Positions 35,266 to 47,469 of a stretch of 64,000 nucleotides of DNA are shown one piece after another. Under the pieces are notes generated by a model. The model did not search any database and was not told the DNA's origin. It saw nothing but the letters and a program-made list of their open reading frames with translations. Origin of the DNA: Przewalskia tangutica (lineage: Eukaryota > Streptophyta > Magnoliopsida > Solanales > Solanaceae). Positions within the stretch are counted from its first letter, which is position 1; every line of letters begins with the position of its first letter. The translations under genes were made by a program, and so were the position numbers. Location: NCBI GenBank assembly GCA_029844215.1, contig CM056721.1, positions 12,722,368 through 12,786,367 on the forward strand, given 5' to 3'.

Positions 35266-36802
35266 GGTAGGTGTTTACGTTGGGTTTGTACACGCAGCGG
35301 AATTTGAAAATTTATGTTTCAAATCCGATGACGGTCGAACTGCAGTATGATATGTAATGAAAATATAAAGCATATAGTAAATGTAAAACTTCGACAGAAG
35401 ACTTACATTTTTAATTAATCAGTCAAGCAGTTGATCTTCGTCGCTTTGTGTAGTTCGAGGGTGCACACGCAAACGTCCCTCGATTTGTAAGTTTTGAAAC
35501 TATGATGTAATTTGCTAAGTCAAGAATGCTAGGGATTCTGACAGAGTTCTAGAAGAGATTTACCTCTCTTAGGTTTTGGTGTATTTGGAATGAGGGTTAA
35601 GCCCTCTATTTATAATTGCAAAACAGAGGCTTAGGATTTCCGTGGCCTGGGCCCAATGTAAAATCGATCGACAAAATTTGATCGAGAACACTGCATGTGC
35701 ACCGCAGTCCCACTAAGGAGGCACCGCGGTTCTGCCCGGTGTTCTTGGCACCGCGGTCCCAAAATAGGGCACCACGGTCCTGTCTTATTTTCAGATTTTT
35801 CCCATTTTAATGTCCCGGACATCAACCGAACATATATGTATAATCTCCTTCTAATTACATCCTTCCATCGACGAAACATTTGACTTAGTGTTACCCTTCA
35901 GGCCTTTACATATCGTCACTAATTACATTAGGATCTTCACGGAACTTTAGACTGCGCCGGAAGACGAACCCAATATGTAAAGTTTAGCTACACAAAATAT
36001 GTAAACTGAACCTATATGTGAGAAGATAAAATCATTTCATTCTTGACACACTCAATCAAGCTTAGGATCTGTCAAGTGTCTATCCAAATGACTTGATTAT
36101 TATAACTCATCTATATTAGTTGACAACAGGATCATGTCACAGACATGTCCATTGCATTGACCAATGACTTAGTCAACCTAATACCATATGAGTACCTGAG
36201 TGTTCACTCGAATATGCATTCAAGGAATGAATCCTAATCTTGGCTCACATACCACCTTTAATATACTTCGTAATGCACCCAAAACAAGTCGCGTCTCAAC
36301 CTATAAGGCATTTGAGCTTAGGACAGGATCAAAGTAAATTACTCCGTAAACAAGATGATATTGACCTCAAGTCTAAGGACTTTTATCTCCCACACGCCAT
36401 TTACATTATGTATATAACAAAACAGTACATCACCAGGACATACCAATACTTCAACAAGTATTCATGTGTCCATCATGAGTTGCCATAACTCGTAGCAAGT
36501 GAGACATACTACATCCCCTAAGGATATGATGCATACCACATGTCGACATATCACATATCATCGATATCCTAATTTCGATGATCATTAGTCGAGGTAATTT
36601 AAGAGTTACATTATAACATTAATTCTCACATCCTTAATAAACACATAACCTCTAGGGATGCATTTATAGAATATTATAAACAATTAATTAATAATTCAAC
36701 AAATGCAAATGTCATAATATTAATCATTAATATAAATACGAATGTGTATAAAGTACATTGTGTCTTAATACAGATTGTCTCTAGGACATACATATACTTT
36801 CA
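35266..36802 (-). mobile_element. Solo LTR, family A copy 1 (1537 bases)
   Basis: Flanked by TTAAT on both sides (35261-35265, 36803-36807). Similar along most of its length to 50951-52340. The minus reading starts TGAAAGTATATGTATGTCC, then TAGAGACAA, close to the CCTAGAGGCAAT word near the start of many Copia LTRs (from memory), and has a TATAAATAGAGG box at 35603-35614. The first two bases on the plus left edge are GG where copy 2 has TG. It contains three gcaccgcggtcc-type words at 35697-35785. Confidence 0.82.
35603..35614 (-). promoter_or_regulatory. TATA box of family A LTR
   Basis: TATAAATAGAGG on the minus strand, an optimal TATA context, fixing the orientation of the solo LTR. Confidence 0.5.
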
Positions 36803-36807
36803 TTAAT

Positions 36808-37665
36808 ATTGATTATTCAAGTATATAAAAGTATAAAACTCAAAAATACAAACGCAAAGAACTGCCTTCCTATCACATCTCTTTCCTAATTCGTCTTAAT
36901 AATTTTTTAAATTCCAAAGCATGCGAATTCATTGTTATTTTATTAAAGCCCTAAAGTCAGTGTAATAGTTTAATGGATCCAACTAGAAAACATATGGATA
37001 TTTGATTTCCTTTCGATTGCAATTAGGTAACATGCTTTAACAAGAAATATGAAAATTAGGCTAATTATCTTCACCTACTTCATATAATATAAATGTAATG
37101 ACTTGTGTTAATTTTTTTATTAAGTTTCTTGATTAGGAGAAGTCAAGAAAATCCTATTGGAGACTAGAATGTGCCACCCCAATCATTTTCAGTGGATCCA
37201 TTTATTGGACTGCTCAGTTGGCCTCCTTCCTACTAATTTACCCCTTTTTGGTTTCTACTTATCCTTTCTCGTCTTCATCTCACCCAGATGTGTCATAAGT
37301 CAAAGCTTAGGAGAAACGATATATCATGTAACATATGCCACAGGCTGTACATTATGGAGTTTCAAGAAATATGAATATCAACATATCGTATTTTTTAATT
37401 CCTGAAATAAAAATCTTACCTTTTTGGCGATATAAAATCAACCTCTAAAACTACTCTGTGATACTTTTCGTTAGCTTTGTAAACTTATTTTATCAGCATC
37501 CTCATCTGTGTAGGGGTCTAATTAATGTACCCCCAATATTTATATCCCAACTTTTGTAACAATTCCTAATTTATAGTTTTCTCTAGAGGGGCATGGATCT
37601 TGATCTTGACACCTTTGTCCAATGACTTGGATCTTTTTTAGGCTCACATTTTAAAGCAGATACAC
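36808..37665. other. AT-rich spacer
   Basis: No gene, RNA gene or element with definable ends was recognised. The short open frame at 37157-37405 resembles nothing and has no splice context. Confidence 0.4.
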
Positions 37666-37882
37666 AATCACTATAAGAAATCGCGTCTAAGAGGGCGACT
37701 GTCGCCCCCTTAGATCAAATGGAGCGATTTTAATCTTCCTTCATGACGTCAGTTGTCTTAGATCAAGAAGGTCGATTTTTCAAGGCGCCCCCTTTGATAA
37801 GGACCAAAATGGGCGACTGTTAGTCGCCCTACTGATTATAGTCGTCCTTTTTTATATGGTTCAAAAATGAGAAAAAATTAAA

Positions 37883-37949
37883 TGCACCAATTGAGATTTG
37901 AACCCTTGACTGAACAGTGACATTGTACTATTCTACCACTAGTTATGCA
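37883..37949 (-). pseudogene. tRNA-Gly-like sequence 1 inside the CACTA element
   Basis: Minus-strand reading ctagtggtagaatagtac is the D-arm/A-box of plant tRNA-Gly, followed at correct spacing by a gggttcaaatc T-loop/B-box and ending ttggtgca as the acceptor 3' side. The anticodon position reads GTC in place of GCC. About 44 of the last 60 bases agree with tRNA-Gly(GCC) by my manual comparison from memory. The 5' acceptor strand is eroded. A degenerate pseudogene. Confidence 0.7.
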
Positions 37950-37973
37950 ATATTAATTGCCACAAATACAACC

Positions 37974-38039
37974 CCCAGCCAAGAATCAAATCCGGGTCTC
38001 CTCTGTGGAATTGTGTCATTCTACCACTAAACCAGCCAT
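37974..38039 (-). pseudogene. tRNA-Gly-like sequence 2 inside the CACTA element
   Basis: Minus strand: tttagtggtagaat (A-box), anticodon-loop word attccacag (TCC, a Gly anticodon, if aligned), gacccgg-tttgattc (B-box) and ttggctgg at the acceptor. Same strand as, and ~90 bases from, copy 1, so tandem. Degenerate; no terminator of four or more T in good position was verified. Confidence 0.7.
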
Positions 38040-38459
38040 CAATATTTGTTATATTTATGCTCCTCATAATCATAAATTCCTTGGTCGGTTCTAACATGAT
38101 GTCTATTTTTAACAAGATCGCCCCCTTTGGTTAGGACAAAAAATGGCGACTTTTTCAAGTTGCCCTTTTTTATCCTAACAAATATGACATTTTTAAATCG
38201 CCTTTTTTTACATTATTTAGTCGCTCTCTTTGAAGTGTTTTCTTAGAGTGAATACCAGGTGGGAAATCATAAAAGTATTGGAGCAGAATATTGTAGCTAC
38301 TTAAATGTCTAGATTTTGAACAACTCTTTCTTCAAATTAACATGAACTTTAATTTAACTTCATCGCCAAAATTCATTTAAAGAATTAGGAACTTACAACA
38401 AGTAGGCCTTCACAAAGTAGAACGTTGTTGCCACTTCTTGTGAAATAAAAAGCATTCGA

Positions 38460-40250
38460 TCTAATAGAATATTTTCCGAATATTTTTTCATTAATTGTAT
38501 ATCTCTTATTTTAGATAAAATTGTATTGCTATTTGCTATTGTAATAGGTCTCATATTTTAGGTATAATTATATTTTCTATTATAATTAGATTGATTAGTT
38601 AGTTTAAATATTATTGTACTACTATATAATTATATATATTGTACATTATTGATGAATACAATCAAGGAACATATTCCTTTATGGTATCAGTAGCCTAAAA
38701 ATAGCTCCACCACTGCCGACCATAGCTCTCGGCCGCCACCCCCTACGGAACCCTGGTATTTTTTCCAGTCATTCTCTCTCTCTTTTCCTTCTAAATTTCA
38801 TCGTCCATAAAATCAAATTTCATCATGCACTTGCAGTAAACAACATCAAAAACTTCATCCATATCACCATTGAGATGGAAAAGGGTCAATACTCCTCATG
38901 GGCTAATCTTTTTAAGATTCATTGTCGTGTTTACGAAGTTATCGATAATATCATCCATCCTACACTGAAGTCCACGTACATTCTCTCGACTTCGACTTCT
39001 GATAATGCACTCTGGTCTCGTTTGGACACAACCATCCTCTTGTGGATATACGACACAATCTCTAATGATCTGTTGAACACCATCCTTGAGATCGATGTCA
39101 CTGCCCCCCCCCCCAAACATGGAAACGTTTGGAAAGTATTATCCACGACAACAAAACTCAACGAGCGTTATACCTTGAAAATCAGTTAAATGACGTTCAT
39201 CAGAACGATTTCCCCAAACGTGTCTGCATATTGTTAAGAACTCAAGATGATTGCCGACCAACTCTCCAACGTCGGCACACCAGTCACTAATCATCTATTG
39301 GTGATACAACTTATTGCAAGGCTTGAACTAATCCTATGATGGCGTTGCCATCATCCTTCAGCAATGCACTCCGTTACCTCCATTTTATGAGGCCCGTTCT
39401 AAGCTTATTCTTGAAAAAACCCAAAAAAATAAGCGCAACACTACTCAAGCCAATATTGCTGACGCCACCCTTACCACCACCGCTGGGGCCCTCCGTCGAA
39501 GGTAGGTCCTACAACTCGGGCAACCAAAACCGCCAGCCCAAGGACCCGCATCCACCTGCAATAACCGTCGAAACAGGTAGTTCAACAAGGGTCACGGCGG
39601 ACAGAATTCCGACAATAACGGCAGCAGAAAGGGACAGTCCCCTCCAACAGGAAACCACCAACAACGGCAGTGGCAGCATCCTCTAACGTGGGCTGCCTAC
39701 CGATCATGGGCCGTATCCGACATCCTCGTAGACTCCGCCTCAGAACCGACAACCCACAGTGGCATACTCGGCCTACGTCCCTAACAAGCCTACACAGCGC
39801 AATCCTATCTCAACTTATGGACTTACTCACATTAAGTCAGTTATGAATACAATGTCATTCAATGCTCCAGATAAAAATTGATATATGGATACAGGCGTCA
39901 CATCTCACATGACGACATCACAAGGTACTCTCTCACCTTATTCTAATTTGAGTAATTTAAATCAAAATATTATTGTTGGTAGTGGACAAGGCATTCCCAT
40001 TCGCGGTTTTGGTAATTCATCATTATCCCCACCACATCCACAACTAATCTTAATAAATGTCTCTATCCTATTTCAAACGCCGTCAACAATTCAGCCTCAG
40101 TTCCATCAACTTTTGCTGCTCTTTCGTCTTCCTTATGACACTCTAGATTAGGACATCCGGGAGATTCTATTAAAGATTGAGTCTTACATATTTGTTTAAC
40201 TCTCTGATCATGCCACTACTAGTACTACTCTTTTGACTGTCAGAATCTTC
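38460..40250 (+). mobile_element. Copia-4: 5' fragment of a Copia-2-related element
   Basis: LTR at about 38460-38691 (taatagaatattttccg ... ttcctttta) followed by the PBS tggtatcagtagc. gag at 38875 (MEKGQYSSWANLFKIHCRVY) and a protease-like WYMDTGVTSHMTTSQGTLS piece at 39880. Nothing of integrase, RT or RNase H and no 3' LTR is seen before 40320, so the element is truncated. gag and protease match Copia-2 in style. Confidence 0.8.
38875..39690 (+). pseudogene. Copia-4 gag
   Basis: Open from 38875 to 39189 (SSWANLFKIHCRVYEVIDNI, DNALWSRLDTTILLWIYDTI, the UBN2-type gag core), with a run of C at 39108-39117 that is a likely frameshift site. Later frames carry the Pro/Gly/Asn-rich gag tail in broken form. 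Confidence 0.8.
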
Positions 40251-40923
40251 ACCATTAAATTCTTTGTTCTTCTCTGAATGTTCTATGCTCTTATCATTAC
40301 TCTCATTTGAGATAGGGGCGGATGTAAGTACCGAGTGGAATTCAGTAATTTTTATGTATATTCTGGCTTTATAATGAGAAATCTTTTAAATATATAAGAA
40401 ATATTTATTAGGAACCACTAACAAATTATGTGGTCTTCTATATGGTGGTTTCTAACTAATAAAAGAACTTTTTCTTTTTAATTAAAAATTCATAAATTTT
40501 AAATTCTGAATTCGATTCTGACTTGAGATCAGTTCATTGTCGGTCTGCTTTTATATTTCTGAATTCTTTCAACTGAATTTATCATTTTTCATTAGAATTA
40601 TGTGTATGTATGTCAAAAATAACTAAATATATGCATATATAATAAGATCATATTTTTAAATATATTAACTCTAAATTATGAATTCGCTAATCGATTATTG
40701 TATTTATACTAAGGTGATGCTTAGTAGAATAGTGACATGAAATGGGGTAAGGCAAAGAAGACAAGCATCTCGTGATTCCTAGTACTACCTCAGCTAGAAA
40801 TTGACACATTAATGTACAGCTCTTCACTTAGTTGTTTGTATGTATCATTTTGATCGAACTCTTTCTATTTATACAAACACATTAGCCACTTGTCCGTAAA
40901 AGTCAAAAAAGTCCATACCTTCA

Positions 40924-40990
40924 AAAGTAGAGGTAATATATGCGTACAATCTATCATCCACATACCCCACGTTGTGGATTTCTATTCCCG
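40924..40990 (+). repeat. TS/Au-type SINE fragment
   Basis: Reads agtagaggtaatatatgcgt, then tcatccacataccccac and gtggatttc. It matches in order the conserved 3' half of TS/Au SINEs (gaggtaaggtatgcgtac ... gaccccacttgtgggatt) from memory, with point changes. Confidence 0.5.
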
Positions 40991-41271
40991 GCCTGCATTT
41001 AATCTTGAGTAAGATTTTAATTAACGTTAACTTTTTAATTTAGTTTAACTTTTAACAGTTTGATCAAGTAAAAAACAATATGCATGTAAATTTATTTAAT
41101 AACACTAATTGAATAGCCTGATATAAATGGTAAGAAACCTGGTATATCAGATCAAATTGCACTGCGTGATATAAGAAATCCTTATTTTCCGAGAGAATCG
41201 CCACATTAAATTACATTTTTGCAATGCAACTTAAATTGAATTTTAGACTTCTAAATCAATAAGTCGCATCT

Positions 41272-41369
41272 AAGAAATGTGATTCATCGCACAATGATAA
41301 TTTATAAGTCATCGCACTACTGTAATCGATATATAAATTACAATTAAGAAATGTGATTCATCGCACAAT
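41272..41369. repeat. Direct repeat of 24 bases, 74 bases apart
   Basis: aagaaatgtgattcatcgca (plus caat) occurs at 41272-41295 and again at 41346-41369 in an otherwise unannotated AT-rich spacer. Confidence 0.8.
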
Positions 41370-41789
41370 TATATTTAGCAAACTCAAAGTGTATTCGAGG
41401 ACTCATTTATCAAAATCAAGGTGTATTAAGTTATCATGAGATCAACTTTTTGTAGAGTTATTCATCCAATGATGCTGATATTTTTTAAATTTGCTTGAAT
41501 TTTACGAGTAAATTCAAAATCGGGCTTACATTGGGACTATTTTGATGGTTAGGGCTTTTTTCTTCACTTAGAAGAGAGATTAGTTCTCAATCCCCTTAAC
41601 TCAAGCCCAGAATGAGGTTGAAAGAGTGAAAAGGAAAAAAAGAAGAAAATGAAGAGTTCTGACACGGCCCATGCACTAGTGGGCTTTTTAGTAAGATTTT
41701 AAAATAAAATTGAAATTTAAACTACCACTAATGAGCCAGCCCATGTACAGACCCAAAGGAAACAACCCCAATTGAATTTTACAGGGGCC

Positions 41790-42192
41790 CTATTTGGTGG
41801 TCTATAATTTTTGCTCCTCAAATCGCTAGTCTTTAATTTTTCCTTTCACCATTTTAAGTAACAAAAAAATGGTCGAAATATCCCTAACATAGAAACACAA
41901 AAAAAGAAATTTGGTCTTCCCTTATCTATGACCTAATTTCGCAAGGCAAAGTTTCAAAGAAACTATATTTTTCGGGCAAAGTTACATAAAACTTTTGCCT
42001 TGTCAGGCATAAGTTATGTAGAAATGAAGTGACACCGGATAACTTTGATTTTATTGATCAGTGAATAAGAGTACTTTGGCCCATAAATTTTCTTTAAATG
42101 AGAGGTAAGGATAAAAATTAAAGACCATCGATTTAATGAGCAAAATTAAAGACCGACGATTTAATGGGAAAATTAAAGACCATTCCATACGA
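41790..42192. mobile_element. MITE with ~50-base inverted ends
   Basis: Left end ggtggtctataatttttgct, then a cctagtctttaatttttcc-like word. The right end, on the opposite strand, reads tggtctttaattttccc, then gtcggtctttaattttgctc. The 'aattaaagacc' word occurs three times at the right. Interior non-coding. Target duplication not resolved. Confidence 0.6.
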
Positions 42193-42784
42193 AGGACAAT
42201 GCGCGCAAAGAAATGACTTCATAGCCCTCTTGGATCTCTTTCTCCATTTTCAACTAAGCTCTTTTCTCTAGCGAGAATAATATGAACCAAGGTTGCTTCA
42301 ATCTGAAAATGATTTCAATATTACATGTCAATACGATAATATCTATGATTTTTTGACATAGTTGTCTAAACCTTTATTTGGATGATCGTTACTCATGGTT
42401 TCATACTTTGCAGTATCATATTGTATGGTATGGTATGGTATTATATTAATGAATATAATGTTTGGATAGACTGTACAGTTTATTCACTTTGTTCTGGTTT
42501 AATAACATTTTTATTGTTTGATTTGATTGTACGATACTGTATAATGACATGTAAATTTACTAAAGTACTCTTAACCCTTAATTACAAACTAGTTTACATA
42601 TATTAGTAAAACTAAGGTAAAGAATAAAATAGAAACTTTAAGAGATAAGTAAATTAGTGGTGGGGTGGTTTTGGGTGTGTTGAAGGGGGTGAGGGTATAA
42701 TGGCTAAATGAAATACGTAACCACACAAAAATCACCAAAGTCGTAGTTCAAAAAATTAGACTTTTACATAGTTATATAACCACA

Positions 42785-43099
42785 TGTTGAGAATCTAAAA
42801 TTGGTTGTCAAAATTGAATATCTGAATATGTCTATATTCATGTTCAAAGAAAGTTGCTAGGTGTGTATGAGGTGTATATGTTTGACTAGTAACATTCAAA
42901 TATAGTTGATAGGTGTGTATGTTAGACTAGTATCATACCATAATAGATTTAGTATGATTTTGTAAGCCTATATAAAGGACATTAATATGTATGTTTTATT
43001 ATCTTATTATCAAATGTATTCCATTATTAATAACATGCATTTTCTTCCCTATCTATTTTTCTATTATATCTGTCCATATAAATCTTGTGTGTTATAACA
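42785..43099 (+). repeat. Copia-3 5' LTR (315 bases)
   Basis: TGTTGAGAATCTA...TTATAACA. Similar to 49014-49323 throughout, with scattered substitutions and a small duplication of gtgtatg-type words in the 3' copy. Confidence 0.9.
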
Positions 43100-43143
43100 A
43101 GTGGTATCAGAGCTGCCGATCCGAACATGTAATTTAATTAATC

Positions 43144-44187
43144 ATGTCTGCAAATGATTCAATTAATTTACAATTTCCAAAGCTCTTTGGGAAAAATTAC
43201 AATAGTTGATCCTTCCAATTAAAGTATTTTTTCTGTCACAAAATTTATAAAATTTGGTGGAGACGGCTATACCGAAGTAGCTCACTCAAGAATTTGAGGC
43301 ATTGAAAAAGAGGAGAAAGACTTATTGGTGGATACTCGAAAGAAGGATCAGAAAGCTTTATATGCACTTTTCAATCCATAGATGAGACAGTGTTTGAAAA
43401 AATATCAATGGCGAAAACCGCTCACGAGGCGTGGGATATTTTGCAAAAACTCTACAAAGGAGATAAGCGGGTAAATCGACAACAACTATAAACATTGAGG
43501 TAAAATTTTGAAAATCTCTTGATGAGTGACTCAAAATCAATCTCGACATATTTTGATCGCATTCAAACCGTTGTTAACCAAATGAGGTCAAATGGTGAAA
43601 AGTTCAAAGAATAGTCGAAAAATATTATGGTCTTTGACCGTAAAATCTGACTATAATTTAGCGGCAATTGAAGAGAGCCAAGACACCTCAAAATAACTAT
43701 TGAACAATTATTGGGTAAATTATGTTCACACGAACAAAGATTAACCAAAAATCCAACGACTCTAGCACGGAGTAGGCGTTGTAGAGTAGATTTGTTCAAA
43801 TAAATCGGTGGGGACATGATGCACGTGGGAGTAGCGACAAAGGAAGCAGTCAAGGTGCAAGTAGAAATATTAATTTCTCAAACAATGAAATTAATAATTC
43901 TAAAAATGATGGAAATAACAGAGAAATATGTGACAAGTCACACGTCAAGTGTCATCGTGCAAACAGTTCAGACATTACAAATATAAATGTCGAAGTCAAC
44001 TAACATTTGAGCCAAGTGAGGGTAAATTTTGCTAACGATGAAGGAAACATGATTCTGGCCTATAACAACACCAAACCGGATGACTCACGTACGAACATAT
44101 GATATTTGGATACGGGATGCAACAACCATATGAGTGGGAGAAATGAGGTATTCTCTCATATTGACGAATCGGTACATGGAGATATCA
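43144..44187 (+). pseudogene. Copia-3 gag and start of protease
   Basis: Starts MSANDSINLQFPKLFGKNY and decays at once into stops. Short recognisable words follow (AKTAHEAWDILQKLYKG-like; PTNLSQVR-like). At 44101 the protease motif YLDTGCNNHMSG with DTG is intact, then the solo LTR interrupts at 44188. Confidence 0.8.
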
Positions 44188-46022
44188 TGTAACACCTCAT
44201 ACCTTCAAATTAAGGCTTCTTTATGATTCCGGGGTTTAGGAAACCAAAACGAGATAAAAACCCATTTTCAATTCTATAGATTAAATTTTACACCAACTTA
44301 TACAGACCGCAAAATATTTTACGGCCCGTCGATTTGGACCGTACAATTTATTTATGAAATTGATGGTACATAGTAAATTATACCGACCGTATAAAAAGTT
44401 ACGGTCCATCCTTTCTGGTCGTCTCAGTCCCTCGCAATTTCTAAGTCTCTGAAAAGTTGCATGTTAGGTTGACAATTCATTTATACGGACCAGAGAAAAT
44501 TTTACGGTCCAGACTTAGACCCCAAAAAGTTTGACGGACCGTCAATTTCGGTCGTAAAACCTCCTCCGACTGAAACAGTATAAATACGCAGACTTCGTTT
44601 CAAAAATCAGTTTTTCATATTTCCCAAGTCCTAGAACGAAGTTCTCTCCTTCCATCATCCTCATAACTCAACCTAAGTCCGTTCCATGTATTTCTAATCA
44701 AATATAATCAATTCCTAAGCGAAATCACTATTTATAACCTAGGGTTTTCAAGATAAATCCATCCTAAGAGTTCAAGTTGTGAGTTTCTACTTCCAAGTTC
44801 ATATTTTAGGACAAGTATTGGAGCAAACAAGGTATGTAGAGCTTCTATCCACATGTGAGAATATTCATGTTCTTTCCACGCCACACTGTTCCATAACACT
44901 ATGAAATTTCATAACTTAGGATTTTATTCTAATATCATGATAACTCTAACTATATGTAATATAATTCATCAATTCTATTAATGATTGGTCATTAAGATTG
45001 TCATGAACTTGTCTGTAATCCATGAACGCCTGTTTGAATTTCATGAGTTCTTAATTATCAAGTTATGAATCATTATTACTTAAGCTATGAAATTATACAT
45101 GTTTTCTCACAAGATATATTATGTATCTATATTCATGTTAAATTATCACAGATTATGTTTACAAGTTATATTTATGAAATTCACGGGCTTACAAGTCAAC
45201 TATTTTCAAGTACATATTTTGGGAGTTGCATAAATTATCGAGAAGACACTAGTAGTTTGAAACTACGTATGTCATCGTAGGATAAGAGTCGTTCTACCCA
45301 GAGAATGATACCTTCAGATTAATGATAGGATATTTTCATGTCTCATACCCCGACAAGGTATATGAACGCTCTACTGGTCGGGCCAGGTACCCGAATTCAC
45401 GTACCCACGTGGTGATTTCATGTTGTCGGTTATACTATTGCTCTCTCCACAAATATACAGTTTACAGATTTTACACATGTTGTTATATTCATGTTCATAT
45501 TATATCATGTGCCTGCTTATTCTTTTAGTTGCTTTACATACAATACAATTCAAATGTACCAACGTCCCTTTGCATGGAGCTTTCACTTCGAGGTGTAGGT
45601 GTTGACTTTCAGGACGACGGAGCTACATGCTAGAACTTCATTTACATCAGCTATTTGGTGAGCCCCATTTCATTCGGGGGGTGTCAGTTTATTTACTTTC
45701 ATGATTATGGTTTATAGTAGAGGTATGCCAGGGCCTTGTCCTGGTGAACAGTTTTGCAGACTCATGTAGTTAGAGATTTCATAGACTAGATTAGTTCAGC
45801 ATGTCAGTCACGTCAGTATTATTATTTTTCAGACTTATCATATTTTACTCAGATATTTCCGCTATAATATTTTAGACTATATTCAGTATACAATTTTACA
45901 TGTTCATTATCTTTGCATGTTTTGATGTCCATATTGACAAACAAGCCACATGGTTCGCTTGGTCTCATGCAATCAGACACCGAGTGCCATGTTTTGCCCA
46001 AATCATGATTCAGGACGTTATA
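44188..46022 (+). mobile_element. Solo LTR nested in Copia-3 (1835 bases)
   Basis: Starts TGTAACACCTCATACC, ends GACGTTATA (the expected terminal CA has decayed), flanked by TATCA (44183-44187, 46023-46027). A TATAAATA box at 44579-44586 gives plus orientation. Removing the insert and one duplication rejoins the Copia-3 frame exactly at GDI/SFGNKSK, which confirms both edges. Probably Gypsy-type by its TGTAACACC start. Confidence 0.88.
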
Positions 46023-46027
46023 TATCA

Positions 46028-47160
46028 GTTTTGGAAACAAGTCCAAAATTCCTGTGATGGGAAGAGATAATATTAAAGTCCAGTCTAAAGACAAAATCGA
46101 TGTTACTATTATAGATGTTTATTTTGTGCCTAGTCTTTTCTGGACTTTGTTGAGTATTGGACAACTTTCAAAAAAGGGACACAAAATATTCATAAAAGAT
46201 GGTGTTTGCACGATCCAAAGAAAATCCAATTGTACCATTACAAATGTACAAATTACGAAGAATCGGATGCTTTCTCTAATTCTTCAACTGGAAAGCTTGA
46301 TGAGTTTTCAAGCGATGGCAAAAAAATACAGACTGATTATGGCATCATCGATTTGGCCATCTAATTTTTTGAGGCTTGAAGTTGTTGGTGAAGAAAAGAT
46401 GGTAGCGTGGTTACCACTTATAAATGCCACGTTACCACTTATAAATGCTCCAGATCGACCGTATGAAAGGTGCTTGGAAAACAACTTCAAAATCCTTTTT
46501 CAATTGGAAAATATTGAGCCAAACAACAGTTGGAACTAGTTTATACAAACATTTGTGGATCAGTTGAAGTCGAATTTCTTGGTGAAAAGAGGTACATTTT
46601 ACTCTTTATTGATGATTTTTTAAGAAAAAGTTGGGTTTATTTCCTAAAGGAAAAATATGAGGTGTTTGAAAAATTCAAGAAATTTAAAGTATTTGTTAAA
46701 ATACAAATTGACTTTAAATTAAAAATTTTGAGATCGAACATAGGAGGGGAATTTACCTCTAATGAATTCAATGATTATTGCAAAGCTCATGGAATTAAAC
46801 GCCAGTTGAATGCAAGCTATACACCTCAGCAAAATGGTATAAACAGAGAAAAAATAGAACTATTTTTGAAATGGCTCGTAGCATGTTGAAGGCCAAAAAT
46901 ATGCCAACATATTTTGGGGCGAAGTAGTTGCTTGTACTATATATCTGATGAAAAAATGTCAAACTAAAAGCGTTATGGAAAGAACACCACATGAAACATG
47001 GAGCAATAACAAACCAGATGTATCAAACTTGCGAGTATCTCAGTGTATTGCATATCCCAAAATATCGGATCAATTAAGCAAGAAACTAGATGATAAAAGT
47101 CAAAGGTGTTTCTTTCTTCGCTATATTGATGTTACAAAGGGTTATAAGCTTTAAAATCCA
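46028..47160 (+). pseudogene. Copia-3 protease end and integrase
   Basis: YFVPSLFWTLLSIGQLSKKG is the post-protease linker. Integrase pieces: VYTNICGSVEV, LLFIDDFLRKSWVYFL, LRSNIGGEF where the second catalytic D of RSDNG is N, then YTPQQNGINREK where the usual E of ER is shifted. ISDQLSKKLDDKSQRCFFLRY closes the domain. Catalytically dead. Confidence 0.85.
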
Positions 47161-47469
47161 ACCACATGTGAGGTGATTGTGAGTAGAGATGTCCAATTCA
47201 TCGAGGATGAATCGTGGCCATGAGATAACTCTACAGAGAAATCAAAAGGCGTCGTTATGAAGACGACATGGAAATTGAAGATCAATGTGATAATTCGACA
47301 CATATTGATCTATTAGCTCAATCAACATCATTACCATCTCCATCACCAACACCTATAGGACGTCCGAGACGTACACATGTGATGCCTACACGTTTGCAGG
47401 ATTATGTGGTCACATCAGACAATGATGAATTTACCAATGAAACTATAGTAAATTTTTGTCTATGCTGAT

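Larger units (their letters stand above)
37669..38250. mobile_element. Non-autonomous CACTA element (582 bases)
   Basis: Starts CACTATAAGAAA and ends as the inverse of CACTCTAAGAAA, with the three-base duplication AAT (37666-37668, 38251-38253), as CACTA/En-Spm transposons make. Subterminal inverted motifs with 'gggcgact/agtcgccc' repeat at both sides (37705-37830, 38110-38230). No transposase. The centre holds two tRNA-like sequences. Confidence 0.9.
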
